Shown here: one piece after another, positions 16,281 through 27,259 of the stretch
How the letters are laid out: the number at the start of each line of letters is the position of its first letter
How positions within the stretch are numbered: position 1 is the first letter of the stretch
NCBI RefSeq assembly: GCF_004634385.1
Contig: NZ_CP037895.1
Span: forward strand, 2,579,245 to 2,643,244
DNA from: Thermaerobacter sp. FW80
GTDB taxonomy: Bacteria; Bacillota; Sulfobacillia; Thermaerobacterales; Thermaerobacteraceae
DNA: 64,000 nucleotides
Reading direction: 5' to 3'
Notes under the pieces: generated by a model
The model's database searches: none
What the model saw: only the letters and a program-made list of their open reading frames with translations
Told to the model about the DNA's origin: nothing
Made by a program: the position numbers and the translations under genes

Positions 16281-16739
16281 GTGGGCGACGGCATCCCGGT
16301 GCCGCTGGTCCGCGCGAACCAGGCCTTCATCATCCTGACGGCCGTGCTCAGCTTCGCCTTCCAGTTCCGCGCCGGCGCCCTGATCGGCCTGGCGGTGCTG
16401 CTGCTGCCGCTGCTGTTCGGGCCACGCGCCCACCTGGTGTTCCGCCTGGCCCGGCCCCTGGTGGCCCGCCGGCTGGCGGACGCCGAGCGGGAGGACCCGC
16501 ACGTGCAGCGGTTCAACCAGAGCCTGGCCGCCCTCTTCTTCGCCGTCGGCGCCGCCGGCCTGTACATCCTGGATCCCGTGTGGCCCCGGTGGGGCGCCGT
16601 GGTGGGATGGGGCGCGCTGCTGGCCGTGGCGGCGGTGGCCTTCATCGCCACCCGGGGCTTCTGCCTGGGCTGCACGATCTACTACCAGCTGGTCCGACGC
16701 GGGTGGATCCGCCGGCCCGGCTCGACGCCGGTGGCGTGA
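16281..16739 (+). CDS. DUF4395 membrane protein
   Basis: 152 aa. It has the family layout: a conserved NQAFI near the N-terminus, four predicted membrane helices (about residues 13-30, 33-47, 82-101 and 108-128), a cytoplasmic HVQRFNQSLAA loop, and a C-terminal GFCLGCTIYY with the paired cysteines typical of DUF4395. GTG 16281 has GAGGAGGG 7 nt upstream. Function unknown; some relatives sit beside thiol-disulfide genes, but nothing here supports that. Confidence 0.85.
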   Translation: MGDGIPVPLVRANQAFIILTAVLSFAFQFRAGALIGLAVLLLPLLFGPRAHLVFRLARPLVARRLADAEREDPHVQRFNQSLAALFFAVGAAGLYILDPVWPRWGAVVGWGALLAVAAVAFIATRGFCLGCTIYYQLVRRGWIRRPGSTPVA

Positions 16740-16750
16740 GGGACGCCGAC

Positions 16751-16819
16751 CGTGGCCCGGGCCACCCGGCCGAGCGTGACCCGGGCCAACCGGCGAGCGT
16801 GACCCGGGCCACACGATGG
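16751..16819. repeat. Tandem repeat, ~23 bp x3
   Basis: Three units of the form cgtgacccgggccaaccggcgag begin at 16751, 16775 and 16798. They lie just after the DUF4395 stop and just before the cimA leader promoter. Each contains CCCGGG. Confidence 0.85.
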
Positions 16820-16842
16820 TGACTCGCCCGATCGGGCAGGAC

Positions 16843-16871
16843 TTGACAGCGGAGCCGAAACCGCCCATAGT
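16843..16871 (+). promoter_or_regulatory. Promoter of the cimA T-box leader
   Basis: TTGACA (16843-16848), 17 nt, CATAGT (16866-16871). It lies in the only moderately AT-rich patch before the T-box and predicts a start near 16878. Confidence 0.7.
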
Positions 16872-16964
16872 AGTCGCCAAACCGCGGCGGAGTCGAAGCC
16901 GCCGACCCGGCGCCCGAGAGGCGCCTTGCCACCTGACACGGGCCACCCACGGCCCCCATCTGGA

Positions 16965-17541
16965 CCAACGGCGTCGGGGAGGACGAGTACCCGGCCACCG
17001 GCCGGCCAGAGAGCGGGACCTGGCGCTGCGAGTCCCGTCCGGCGGTGCCGCGGGAAGATCCCCTCCCCGGTCGGGCAGGGATGGCCGCATCGCCGGCGTC
17101 CCCCCCGGCCCGCCGCCGCCCGAACGGGCACGCAGGCCCCGCGACCCGGCCCGGCCGCCGGGGAGGCTCCGCACGCTTCGACGCTTCCCGGGTCGGGCCG
17201 TCGCCGGCGGCCGGGCCGTGCCCCAGTAGACGCGGCCGGGTTCTCCCGTTAGCGAGACAGGGCATCGCTCGTCGACCGTCGGACCCCGGGACCGGGGGCC
17301 GGCCCGACCGGCCGCCGGCCTCGCCGGTTCGTCCGGACGGGTTCGCGGGGTCGGCTTCTCGGCTTCGCGGCGGCTAGGGCCGCCGGCCGAGGGCCCGGGC
17401 GGCGAGCCGTGCCCGGCGAGGGGACCATCCCGTCGCGCCGGCACCCTTCCCAGCCCGGGGTCGCAGGCACGGCGGCGAGGGTCAATGAGGGTGGTACCGC
17501 GGAAGGCGACGAAGCCCCCGTCCCTCGGGACGGGGGCTTTT
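16965..17541 (+). ncRNA. T-box leader (tRNA-Ile specifier) of cimA
   Basis: Stem I: lower helix GGGGAGG (16976-16982) with CCTCCCC; ACGAGTA on the 5' side of the specifier loop; AGAGAG of the AG bulge (about 17012); GCTGCGAG near the distal loop. The 3' side of the specifier loop reads AAGATCC, which places ATC (17058-17060, Ile) where TGG sits in the trp leader. The antiterminator GGTGGTACCGCGG is at 17490-17502. The terminator hairpin has 11-bp arms 17513-17523 / 17528-17538, then TTTT. The 400 nt between stem I and the antiterminator is unusually long. Uncharged tRNA-Ile should permit read-through into cimA. Confidence 0.88.
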
Positions 17542-17570
17542 CCATTTTCGACCCCCCGGAGGTGAGCCCC

Positions 17571-19715
<2,145 letters not shown>

Positions 19716-19763
19716 CGGCGACGGGTGAGCCGCCCCGACGGGCGTGCAGCCGACGGCGAGCCC

Positions 19764-19872
19764 CGCTGGGCGGCCCCACGGAGGGGCTGTGACGCCGACG
19801 CTCGCGGCCCAGGCCGGCGGGACGCCGCTGGTCGCCGCTGGGCGGCCCACGGAGGGGCTGTGACGCCGACGC
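19764..19872. repeat. Direct repeat, ~37 bp x2, between cimA and the Fe-S carrier gene
   Basis: The word cgctgggcggcc(c)cacggaggggctgtgacgccgacgc occurs at 19764-19801 and 19836-19872, 72 bp apart, one copy with one extra C. The surrounding 240-nt gap between the converging cimA and Fe-S carrier genes has no gene. Confidence 0.9.
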
Positions 19873-19953
19873 CACCCCCGCGCCCGGGCGCCGCGCTTCG
19901 CCGCGGCAGGCCGCCGCCGGCCGCCCTCCCGCCAGGACGAGGCGGGCGCCGCG

Positions 19954-20328
19954 TCAGACCGCAGCGCCCGCCTCGTCGCAGGAGCGGGGCTGGCCGGCCT
20001 CGTCCCGGGTGCGGAAGGACTGGCCGCACCCACAGGTCTGGACGGCGTTGGGGTTGTGGATCGTGAACCCCGAGCCCGACAGGGACTCCACGTAGTCGAT
20101 GCGGGCGCCCTTGAGGAAGCGGGCGCTCATCGCGTCGACCACCACGCGGATGCCGTCCTGCTCGATCACCTGGTCGTCGTCGTTGCGCTGCGAGTCGAAG
20201 GCCAGGCCGTAGCTGAAGCCGCTGCACCCGCCGGGCTGGACGAACACCCGCAGGGCCAGGTCGTCCCGCTGGCGCTCGGCCAGGAGCTCCTTGACCTTGC
20301 TGGCCGCTTCCGGCGTCAGCGTGATCAC
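19954..20328 (-). CDS. HesB/IscA-family A-type iron-sulfur carrier
   Basis: 124 aa. A-type carriers accept an Fe-S cluster and pass it to apoproteins. It starts VITLTPEAASKVKELLAE. The three cluster ligands are in GGCSGFSYGL (about 36) and QTCGCGQSF (about 97-99). A 16-residue C-terminal tail adds another Cys. GTG 20328 has GGGAGGTGA 5 nt upstream. It lies beside the ferredoxin oxidoreductase pair, whose subunits carry a 4Fe-4S cluster, but a promoter of its own is likely. ErpA-like by sequence; the exact paralogue cannot be fixed. Confidence 0.93.
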   Translation of the reverse strand: MITLTPEAASKVKELLAERQRDDLALRVFVQPGGCSGFSYGLAFDSQRNDDDQVIEQDGIRVVVDAMSARFLKGARIDYVESLSGSGFTIHNPNAVQTCGCGQSFRTRDEAGQPRSCDEAGAAV

Positions 20329-20510
20329 GGTGTCACCTCCCGGGCGGCGGGGCGGGGCCGGTTGCCGGCCCCGCCCCGCCTTCCCTTCCAGCATAGCACA
20401 GCTCCGGCCCGCCGCTCGGCGCCCGTGGCCAGACCGGTCGACCCCGCCGGGGGCGGCCTGTGGTCGCCCAGCTTCGGCGCCGCTCGCCGGCGGCCACGAA
20501 ACCCGGGGCC

Positions 20511-21371
20511 TCAGACGAACTGGGCCTCCAGCGCCTCGTAGTCGTCCGGCTGCAGCTCCAGCGGCCGCCGCGCCAGGCCCTCCTCGGGGAAGCCGGGCAG
20601 CTGCTCCTCGTAGGTGGGCTTGTCGGCCTCGTAGATCACGCCGATCACCATGCCGCCGGTCTCCATCACCTTGCGCAGCGCCGCCTGCCGGTCGTGCCGG
20701 TCGTAGTCCGGGTCCTCGTCCAGGTTGACGAGGCGCTCCTTGAAGTAGTCGTAGGTGTTCAGCTTGTTGAAGGTCACGCACGGGCTGAACACGTTGACCA
20801 GGGAGAAGCCCTTGTGCTGGATGGCCTTCTTGAAGACCTCGGCCATGTGGTGGATCTCGCCGGAGAAGGCCTGGGCGACGAAGCCGCAACCCTGGCCCAG
20901 GGCCAGCTCCAGCGGCCGCACGGGCTCCTCCACCGAGCCGTAGGGCGACGTCTTGGTCTTCATGCCCTTGTCGCTGGTCGGCGCCAGCTGGCCCGTGGTC
21001 AGCCCGTAGATGTGGTTGTCCATGACGATGTAGGTCAGGTCCACGTTGCGTCGGATGGCGTGGATCACGTGGCTGAGACCGATGCCGTAGCCGTCGCCGT
21101 CGCCGCCCGCGGCGATCACCGTCAACTCGCGATTGGCCAGCTTGACGCCTTGGGCGATGGGCAGCGCCCGCCCGTGGATCCCGTGGAAGCCGTAGCTGCC
21201 GAAGTACTGGGAGATCTTGCCCGAGCAGCCGATGCCCGAGACCACCACGACCTCCTCCGGCTCGAGCCCCAGGTCGGCGACCGCCCGCGTCAGGGCGTTG
21301 AGGACGCCGAAGTCGCCGCAGCCCGGGCACCACGTGGGCCGAGCCGCCTTGAAGTCCGCCACCTTAGCCAT
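20511..21371 (-). CDS. korB: 2-oxoacid:ferredoxin oxidoreductase, beta subunit
   Basis: 286 aa. It binds thiamine diphosphate and a 4Fe-4S cluster and passes electrons from 2-oxoacid decarboxylation to ferredoxin. Motifs: RPTWCPGCGDFGVLNAL (first two cluster Cys, near residue 14), GIGCSGKISQYFGSYGFHGI, and the ThDP motif GGDGDGYGIG followed by MDNHIYGLTTGQ. ATG 21371 overlaps the korA stop by 8 nt. The layout fits 2-oxoglutarate:ferredoxin oxidoreductase of the reductive or modified TCA cycle; pyruvate cannot be ruled out. Confidence 0.93.
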   Translation of the reverse strand: MAKVADFKAARPTWCPGCGDFGVLNALTRAVADLGLEPEEVVVVSGIGCSGKISQYFGSYGFHGIHGRALPIAQGVKLANRELTVIAAGGDGDGYGIGLSHVIHAIRRNVDLTYIVMDNHIYGLTTGQLAPTSDKGMKTKTSPYGSVEEPVRPLELALGQGCGFVAQAFSGEIHHMAEVFKKAIQHKGFSLVNVFSPCVTFNKLNTYDYFKERLVNLDEDPDYDRHDRQAALRKVMETGGMVIGVIYEADKPTYEEQLPGFPEEGLARRPLELQPDDYEALEAQFV

Positions 21372-23157
21372 GGAGCAACACCTCGCGTGCCCGGGAGTAG
21401 ATCTCGCTGGCCAGGAACGGGTCGCCGTTGAACTTGCGGCAGCCGTGGAGCTTCTCGTGGAAGCCCACTTCCCGCTGCAGATAGCCCGCCAGCTGGCCGG
21501 TGTAGTTGTTCTCCACCACCAGCACCCTGGGCGCCGGCGCCAGGTAGCGCCGGACCTTCTCCTTGGGGAACGGATAGAGCGCCCGCAGGTGCAGGTGGCC
21601 GACCTTGTAGCCGTCGGCCTCCAGGCGCGCGACGGCCTCCTGGATGCGGCCGATGGTGGAGCCCCAGCCCACCACCAGGAGGTCGACCCGGTCGGCCGGT
21701 TCATCCCCGTAGTAGTCCACGTAGTCGCTGAGATCCAGGCCGTCCAGCTTGCGCATGCGCTTCTTCATCTGGATCTCGCGGGTGGAGGTGTCCTCGATCT
21801 CCTCGGTGCCCGCCTCGTCGTGCTCGTTGCCCAGGGCGACGAAGCGGCCGTTGCGCATGCCGGGCAGGCTGCGGGGCGAGATGCCCGACTCGGTCACCAG
21901 GTACCGCTTGTAGGCGCCCCGCTCCATGGCGTCGAGCTCCTCCTGGCTGATGAGCGCGCCGCGGTCGATGCGCACCCGGCTGTAGTCCAGCCCGTCGATG
22001 GACTGGCGCGACATGCCGAGGGAGAGGTCGCTCACCAGGTACACGGGGCACTGGTAGCGCTCGGCCAGGTTGAAGGCCTCCACCGCCATGTAGAAGCAGT
22101 CCTCCACCGTCGCCGGGGTGAGGACGATGCGCGGGATCTCGCCATGGGTGCCGAAGATGAGCTCGTTGAGGTCGCTCTGTTCCGTCTTCGTCGGCAGGCC
22201 GGTGGACGGGCCGCCCCGCATCACGTCCACCACCACCAGCGGCGTCTCGGACATGCCCGCCAGGCCCACGGCCTCCTGCATCAGGGAGATGCCCGGGCCC
22301 GAGGTCGAGGTCATGGCCCGCACGCCGGCGTAGTTGGCGCCGATGGCCATGTTCACCGCGGCGATCTCGTCCTCGGCCTGGACCACCACGCCGCCGTACT
22401 TGGGGAAGTTCTTGAGGAACCAGTACATGATCTCCGTGGCCGGCGTGATCGGGTAGGCCGCCAGGAACCGGCAGCCGGCCGCCAGGGCGCCGAAGGCCAA
22501 GGCCTCGTTGCCGGAGATGAACAGGCGCCGCCGCACCTCGGGCCGCCGGGGCAGGGTGGCCACCTGGCCGATCTCCCGGGCGCCGTACTCGAAGCCGCGG
22601 CGCAGCGCCTCCATGTTGAGCTCCACCACCTGGTCGCCCTTGGCCCCGAAGCGGGCCTCGATGGTCGGCCGGAACTCCTCCACCGGCAGGCCCACCAGCG
22701 CCGCCGTCACGCCCACGGCGACCATGTTCTTCATGATCGGGTTGCCGAGCTCGCGGGCGATCCTCGTCAGCGGCACGCCGTAGACCCGCACCTGCCGCTC
22801 GGCGGGGACCCGGGCCTTGAAGGCGTCGTCGTAGACGATGACGCCGTCCCGCACCAGCTCGTGCAGGTTGTGGTCGATGGTCTTCTGGTCGAAGGCGATG
22901 AGGATGTGCAGCTCGTCGCCGTGATGGCGGATCAGGTGGTCGGCGGCCCGCACCTTGTAGTTGGTATGGCCGCCCTTGATCAGCGACATGAAGTGCCGGT
23001 ACTGGTAGACGTAGTACCCCAGCCGGTTCAGCGTCTGGGACACGATCTCGCCCGTGCTGTCGATGCCCTCGCCCTGCTGGCCGCCCACCTTCCAGCTGAA
23101 CTCGCCCGTCAAGGTCTTGGGAGCGCCCGTTGCAGGACGCTGCAGCTCCTTGGCCAC
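21364..23157 (-). CDS. korA: 2-oxoacid:ferredoxin oxidoreductase, alpha subunit (gamma-alpha fusion)
   Basis: About 597 aa. The N-terminal third is the gamma domain (FSWKVGGQQGEGIDSTGEIV, MSLIKGGHTNYKVRAAD). The remainder is the alpha subunit with GNEALAFGALAAGCRFLAAY, YPITPATEIMYWFLKNFPKY, QAEDEIAAVNMAIGANYAG and TSTSGPGISLMQEAVGLAG. The fusion is typical of the two-subunit KorAB type. I chose GTG 23157 because AGGGGTGAGG lies at proper spacing; GTG 23166 is three codons earlier. A TATACT at about 23184 may be its -10. One near-copy of the 13-mer is at 21694-21706. Confidence 0.93.
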   Translation of the reverse strand: MAKELQRPATGAPKTLTGEFSWKVGGQQGEGIDSTGEIVSQTLNRLGYYVYQYRHFMSLIKGGHTNYKVRAADHLIRHHGDELHILIAFDQKTIDHNLHELVRDGVIVYDDAFKARVPAERQVRVYGVPLTRIARELGNPIMKNMVAVGVTAALVGLPVEEFRPTIEARFGAKGDQVVELNMEALRRGFEYGAREIGQVATLPRRPEVRRRLFISGNEALAFGALAAGCRFLAAYPITPATEIMYWFLKNFPKYGGVVVQAEDEIAAVNMAIGANYAGVRAMTSTSGPGISLMQEAVGLAGMSETPLVVVDVMRGGPSTGLPTKTEQSDLNELIFGTHGEIPRIVLTPATVEDCFYMAVEAFNLAERYQCPVYLVSDLSLGMSRQSIDGLDYSRVRIDRGALISQEELDAMERGAYKRYLVTESGISPRSLPGMRNGRFVALGNEHDEAGTEEIEDTSTREIQMKKRMRKLDGLDLSDYVDYYGDEPADRVDLLVVGWGSTIGRIQEAVARLEADGYKVGHLHLRALYPFPKEKVRRYLAPAPRVLVVENNYTGQLAGYLQREVGFHEKLHGCRKFNGDPFLASEIYSRAREVLLHG

Positions 23158-23564
23158 GGCCCTCACCCCTTTTCCCTACCGTCAGTATACAGCAGTTGGC
23201 GATGACGCCATCGGCTCCTGCCGCCGACAGGCAGTTCGCCGACGTTTCGATGCCGTTCACCACCCCAAACCGCCCGCTGGCCCCGCCCCCTCCCCGGGAC
23301 GAACCGGCCGGGCGGGAGGCACCCGCGCCCGGCGTCCCCTCCCGCCCGGTCCCGGTCGCAAGGCGGCGGGCATGGGACTTGCAGGGGGCGGCACGCAGTG
23401 CAGGATGGGTGGCACCCGCCTTGCACGAAGACGCGGGGCCCGGTTCGCACCGGGCCCCGCCATCGCCTCGCCATCGCCTGGCCGGTTCGTCCCGCGCCTC
23501 GCGGGCTCCTCCGTGCCGGGCCGGTTCGTCCACCGCCCGGCGGGTGCGGCCGACATCAGGCGCG
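23158..23564. other. Non-coding gap with three 13-mer copies
   Basis: This 400-nt gap between the FAD oxidoreductase stop and korA has no gene that I accept. It holds three exact copies of the dispersed 13-mer (23297-23309 inverted, 23480-23492 and 23519-23531) and the hairpin at 23433-23460. Confidence 0.7.
23433..23460. terminator. Strong GC hairpin after the FAD oxidoreductase gene
   Basis: Perfect 11-bp arms gcggggcccgg and ccgggccccgc with a 6-nt loop, about 105 nt downstream of the oxidoreductase stop. There is no U-run on either side, so intrinsic termination is only possible. Confidence 0.5.
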
Positions 23565-24779
23565 TCAGGTCAAGGACAGGATCAAGCGGTTGGGGTCGTC
23601 CACCGTCGCCCCCTGGGTGATCATCTCCACGATCTTCTTCCGGGCGCGCAGGTCGCCGATGAGCACGGCGCCCACCAGGCGCCCCTCGAGGAAGAACAGG
23701 CGCTGGTACTGGCGGCTCTCCCAGTCCACGTGGGAGACGGCCTCCACCTCCGGGTGGTTCTCCGGCGTCGCGCCGATGGCCGTGATCTTCGAGTCGAACA
23801 GGCCGCTGGAGTAGACGGGCACCTCGCGGTAGGGGCGCCGGGCGCCCGCCATGTTGGCCGCCGCCACCCGCCCGTGCATCATGGCGTTGTTCCACGTGCC
23901 CATCTGGTTGTGCCGGCCGATGAACACGTCGAAGAAGCGGGCCACGTCGCCGGCGGCGAAGATGTCGGGGACGTTGGTCTGCAGGTACTCGTCGGTCACC
24001 ACCCCGCCCTGGATCTCCACGGCGGTGCCCGCCAAAAGCTCCGTATGGTAGTCCAGGCCCAGGCCGCAGCCCACCATGTCGGCCTCGATGGTCTGCCCGC
24101 CGGTGGTGGTGACCGCCTTGACGGTGCCGTGGGCGGCGTGGACCGCGGCGACCTCCTCGCCGTAGAGGATCTCCACCCCGTGGTCGCGGGCCAGCCGGTC
24201 GACCAACCGGCCGCCGTCCTCGTCCAGGATGCGGCGCAGCCACCGCGGCCCGCGGATCAGCCACACCACCTCCAGGCCCCGTCGCCGGAAGCCCTCCGCC
24301 AGCTCGTAGGCGATGAAGCTCCCCCCGACCACCACGGCCCGCCGGGCCGTGGCCAGCCGCTCCACCATGGCCCGCGTGTCGTCGAGGGTCTGGAAGTAGT
24401 AGACGCCGGGGGTGTCGGCGCCCGGCGCCGGCAGGTGCCGGGGACGGCCGCCGGTGGCCACCAGCAGCCTGTCGTACGGGAGCTCCTCGCCGGAGTCCGT
24501 CACCACCACGTGCTCGTCGGGGTGGACGGCGACGACCCGCGTCGCGAGCCGCAGGTCGATGCCCCGCTGGGCATGCTGCTCGACGGAGCGCATGAAGACC
24601 TTGTCCTCGGAGACGGTGCCCTTGAGGTAGTGGGGCAGGGAGACCCGGTTGTAGAGCGGGTAGGGCTCCGCCGCCAGGAGGGTGACCCGGCCGTGGGGAT
24701 CCAGCCTCCGCAACGTCTCGGCGGCCGTGGTGCCCGCCACGCCGTTGCCCACGATGACGTAGCGCTTCGAGTCGGCCAT
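23565..24779 (-). CDS. NAD(P)/FAD-dependent oxidoreductase (NirB/rubredoxin-reductase type)
   Basis: 404 aa, pyridine nucleotide-disulfide reductase fold. FAD site KRYVIVGNGVAGTTAAETLR (about residue 5). NAD(P) site RAVVVGGSFIAYELAEGFRR (about 147). Second FAD motif VPDIFAAGDVARFFDVF (about 276). It resembles NasB/NirB N-terminal domains and rubredoxin or CoA-disulfide reductases; there is no redox CxxC. The partner is unknown. Its neighbours suggest a ferredoxin- or nitrogen-related electron carrier, but this is only context. ATG 24779 follows GAGGAGGAG; own promoter at 24846-24874. Confidence 0.85.
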   Translation of the reverse strand: MADSKRYVIVGNGVAGTTAAETLRRLDPHGRVTLLAAEPYPLYNRVSLPHYLKGTVSEDKVFMRSVEQHAQRGIDLRLATRVVAVHPDEHVVVTDSGEELPYDRLLVATGGRPRHLPAPGADTPGVYYFQTLDDTRAMVERLATARRAVVVGGSFIAYELAEGFRRRGLEVVWLIRGPRWLRRILDEDGGRLVDRLARDHGVEILYGEEVAAVHAAHGTVKAVTTTGGQTIEADMVGCGLGLDYHTELLAGTAVEIQGGVVTDEYLQTNVPDIFAAGDVARFFDVFIGRHNQMGTWNNAMMHGRVAAANMAGARRPYREVPVYSSGLFDSKITAIGATPENHPEVEAVSHVDWESRQYQRLFFLEGRLVGAVLIGDLRARKKIVEMITQGATVDDPNRLILSLT

Positions 24780-24845
24780 CGACGCTCCTCCTCGCCGCCC
24801 CCGGCGCCCGCCCGGGGCGGCCCGCCGCGGGCGAATGCCACATCC

Positions 24846-24874
24846 ATTATGTTGGTCCGCGGTGGGGGGCGCAA
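24846..24874 (-). promoter_or_regulatory. Promoter of the FAD oxidoreductase gene
   Basis: Minus strand TTGCGC (24874-24869), 17 nt, CATAAT (24851-24846). The -10 is a 5/6 match and the -35 only 3/6, which may mean an activator is needed. The rest of the gap up to 25076 holds no gene. Confidence 0.55.
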
Positions 24875-25076
24875 CCAGCCGCCCGTCCCAAGATGCCGAC
24901 CGGCGCGGTCGGCCCCGGCCCGCTCCGCCCCCTCCTGGCGCGGTCCGTCGCCGCCCCCGGCGACGGCCCCCCGGCGGGGCCCACCGCCCCCGCGGGGTCC
25001 GCCGCCCGTCCGGCCACCCGGCCGTGCCGCCGTCGCCGGCAGGAAGGCGGCCCGGCCGGCGCGGTCCCGGCCGCCC

Positions 25077-25907
25077 TCAGGGATGCAGGATCTGCGAGAG
25101 GAACCGCCGTGCCCGCTCGTGGGCCGGCTCGCGGAAGAAGCGGTCGGGCGGCGCCTCCTCGAGCACCATGCCCTCGTCCAGGAAGACGATGCGGTCCGCC
25201 ACCTCCCGGGCGAAGCCCACCTCGTGGGTCACCACCAGCATCGTCATGCCCGAGGCGGCCAGCTCGCGCATCACGTCGAGGACCTCTTTGATCATCTCCG
25301 GGTCCAGCGCCGAGGTGGGCTCGTCGAAGAGCATCACCTTGGGCTGCATCGCCAGGGCGCGGGCGATGGCCACCCGCTGCTGCTGGCCGCCCGAGAGCTG
25401 GGCGGGGTACTTGTGGGCGTGCTCGGCGAGGCCCACCCGGGCCAGGAGCTCCAGAGCCAGCTCCTCCGCCCGGCGCCGCGGCCAGCGGCGGACCCACACG
25501 GGCCCCAGGGTGACGTTCTGCAGCGCCGTCAGGTGGGGGAACAGGTTGAACTGCTGGAAGACCATCCCCACCTCCCGCCGCACGGCCTCGATGCGACGCG
25601 GGTCGGGGCCGAGCTCGATGCCGTCGACCACGATGCGGCCGCGCTGGATGGGCTCGAGGGCGTTGATGGTGCGGATGAAGGTCGACTTGCCCGAGCCCGA
25701 GGGGCCCATGATCACCACCACTTCGCCCTGGCGCACCTGGAGGCTGATGCCCTTGAGCACGTGGACGGAACCGAACCACTTGTGCACGTCCTCGCAGATG
25801 ACCATGGGTGGCGCGGCCGCGGCGGCCCCGGTCCCCGGGCCGGGACCCGTCGGCTCGCGCCCGCGCGGCCCGTCGGATCCGGGGGTCGCCGACCCCGCCC
25901 CCCTCAT
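25077..25907 (-). CDS. aapP: Polar amino-acid ABC transporter, ATP-binding protein
   Basis: 276 aa. It energises amino-acid import with the two permeases upstream. Walker A GPSGSGKST (about 68), Q-loop MVFQQFNLFPHLT, signature QLSGGQQQRVAIARAL, Walker B KVMLFDEPTSALD and the H-switch VVTHEVGFAREVAD are complete. I chose ATG 25907, preceded by AAGGAC; it adds 34 Gly/Pro-rich residues before MVICEDVHKWFG. ATG 25805 gives the family's usual N-terminus but lacks a binding site. A 245-nt gap with one 13-mer copy (26105-26117) separates it from aapM. Confidence 0.92.
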   Translation of the reverse strand: MRGAGSATPGSDGPRGREPTGPGPGTGAAAAAPPMVICEDVHKWFGSVHVLKGISLQVRQGEVVVIMGPSGSGKSTFIRTINALEPIQRGRIVVDGIELGPDPRRIEAVRREVGMVFQQFNLFPHLTALQNVTLGPVWVRRWPRRRAEELALELLARVGLAEHAHKYPAQLSGGQQQRVAIARALAMQPKVMLFDEPTSALDPEMIKEVLDVMRELAASGMTMLVVTHEVGFAREVADRIVFLDEGMVLEEAPPDRFFREPAHERARRFLSQILHP

Positions 25908-26152
25908 CCCGGTCCTTGCCAACGGTCGCACCTCCGTTTCCCGATGCCCGCCGTGCCCGCCCTCCGCCCCGCCCCCACCGCCGCCCCGGCCACCGGATCC
26001 ACCGTCGACCCGTCCGAGCCCCGCGGTGCTCCGTCGCCGCGGCCCCCCAGCCCTTGGGGGGCGGCGGGACCCCGACCGGGTGGACGAACACGGCATCCCG
26101 CTGGGGCCGGTTCGTCCGCACCGCACCCGTCCGGCGGTCCGGCGGCCCTCCG

Positions 26153-27259
26153 TCACCGCTCGCCCAGGCCCAGCCGTCGCTCCAGGCGCCGGCTGGCCAG
26201 GGACATGCCGTAACAGAAGACCCAGTACACCGCCGCCACGAAGGCGTACACCTCCACATGGCGGCCCAGGTAGGCCGGGTTCGAGAGCACGCTCTGGGCC
26301 ACCCCGACGAACTCCAAGAGGCCCCAGACCGCCACCAGCGACGTGTCCTTGAAGAGGCTGATGAACTGGCCGACCAGGGCGGGGATCACCGCCCGTAGCG
26401 CCTGGGGCAGGACGACGAGGAACATCGCCTGCGAGCCGGTCAATCCCAGCGCCTGGGCGGCCTCGATCTGGCCCCGCGGCACCCCTTGCAGGCCCCCCCG
26501 CACGGCTTCGGCCACGTAGGCGGCGGTGAAGAGCACGAGCCCCGCCGCCGCCCGCGTGACCAGGTCCGGCCGCACCGAGGGCGGCAGGAAGAGGGGCAGG
26601 GCGGTCATGGAGAAGAACAGGACGACCATCAGCGGCGTGCCGCGCACCAGCTCGATGTAGGCGATGGCGAGGACGCGGATCACCGGCAGCGAGCTCACCC
26701 GACCCAGGGCCAGCGCCACGCCCAGGGGGAAGGACAGCGTGATGCCGGCGACGGCCAGCACCAGGGTGAGCACCAGGCCGTAGCCCGTGCCCGCACCACC
26801 CGTGCGCGGCACGGACAGGACCAGGGCCACGGCGGCCGGCACCAGGACCACCCACGCCCCCACCACCCCCATCTGCCAGCGCCGCCAGCGCGTCGGGCCC
26901 ACCCAGGCGAGGCCGCTGAGCACGACCAGCAGCGCCAGCACCCCGAGGGCCACCCCCACCCGCCACAGCTGTTGGCGGGGATAGGCGCCCACCAGGAGCA
27001 GCAGCAGGTTGTCCCGGACCACGGCCCACTGGGCGCGGCCGACGGCCCACGCCACCACAGCCCGCGCGGCGGCGATGAGGATCGCCAGGGACACCGCCGT
27101 CAACACGCCGTGGTACCAGGTGGCCAGCAGGTTGGCGCGGATCCACGCGGCCACCCGCCGCGGCCACGGCGCCTGGGGCGGCGGGGACGCCAGGGGCGCG
27201 GCCTCGCCGGCGGCCGGCATGGCCTCGACGGAGGCCGTGCGCAGCGCCGGTTCGTCCAT
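26153..27259 (-). CDS. aapM: Amino-acid ABC transporter permease (AapM-like)
   Basis: 368 aa. Long N-terminal part with three to four helices, then the permease core with TLSFPLGVALALGR, the HisM-type YIELVRGTPLMVVLFF and the EAA loop QIEAAQALGLTGSQAMFLVV. ATG 27259 directly abuts the aapQ stop (TGAATG). The first codons ATG GAC GAA CCG GCG overlap a 12-nt copy of the dispersed word. Together with AapQ it forms the membrane channel of a general L-amino-acid importer. Confidence 0.92.
   Translation of the reverse strand: MDEPALRTASVEAMPAAGEAAPLASPPPQAPWPRRVAAWIRANLLATWYHGVLTAVSLAILIAAARAVVAWAVGRAQWAVVRDNLLLLLVGAYPRQQLWRVGVALGVLALLVVLSGLAWVGPTRWRRWQMGVVGAWVVLVPAAVALVLSVPRTGGAGTGYGLVLTLVLAVAGITLSFPLGVALALGRVSSLPVIRVLAIAYIELVRGTPLMVVLFFSMTALPLFLPPSVRPDLVTRAAAGLVLFTAAYVAEAVRGGLQGVPRGQIEAAQALGLTGSQAMFLVVLPQALRAVIPALVGQFISLFKDTSLVAVWGLLEFVGVAQSVLSNPAYLGRHVEVYAFVAAVYWVFCYGMSLASRRLERRLGLGER

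Noticed and set aside
17041-17053. Second antiterminator ggcggtgccgcgg in the cimA leader
   Set aside because: It is the 3' side of stem I, pairing with ACCCGGCC upstream; the specifier ATC follows immediately.
17210-17270. Second T-box stem I in the cimA leader (AGTAG ... TTAGCGAG)
   Set aside because: The two words resemble specifier-loop and AG-bulge sequences, but no distal GGUG loop, paired lower stem or in-register codon follows.
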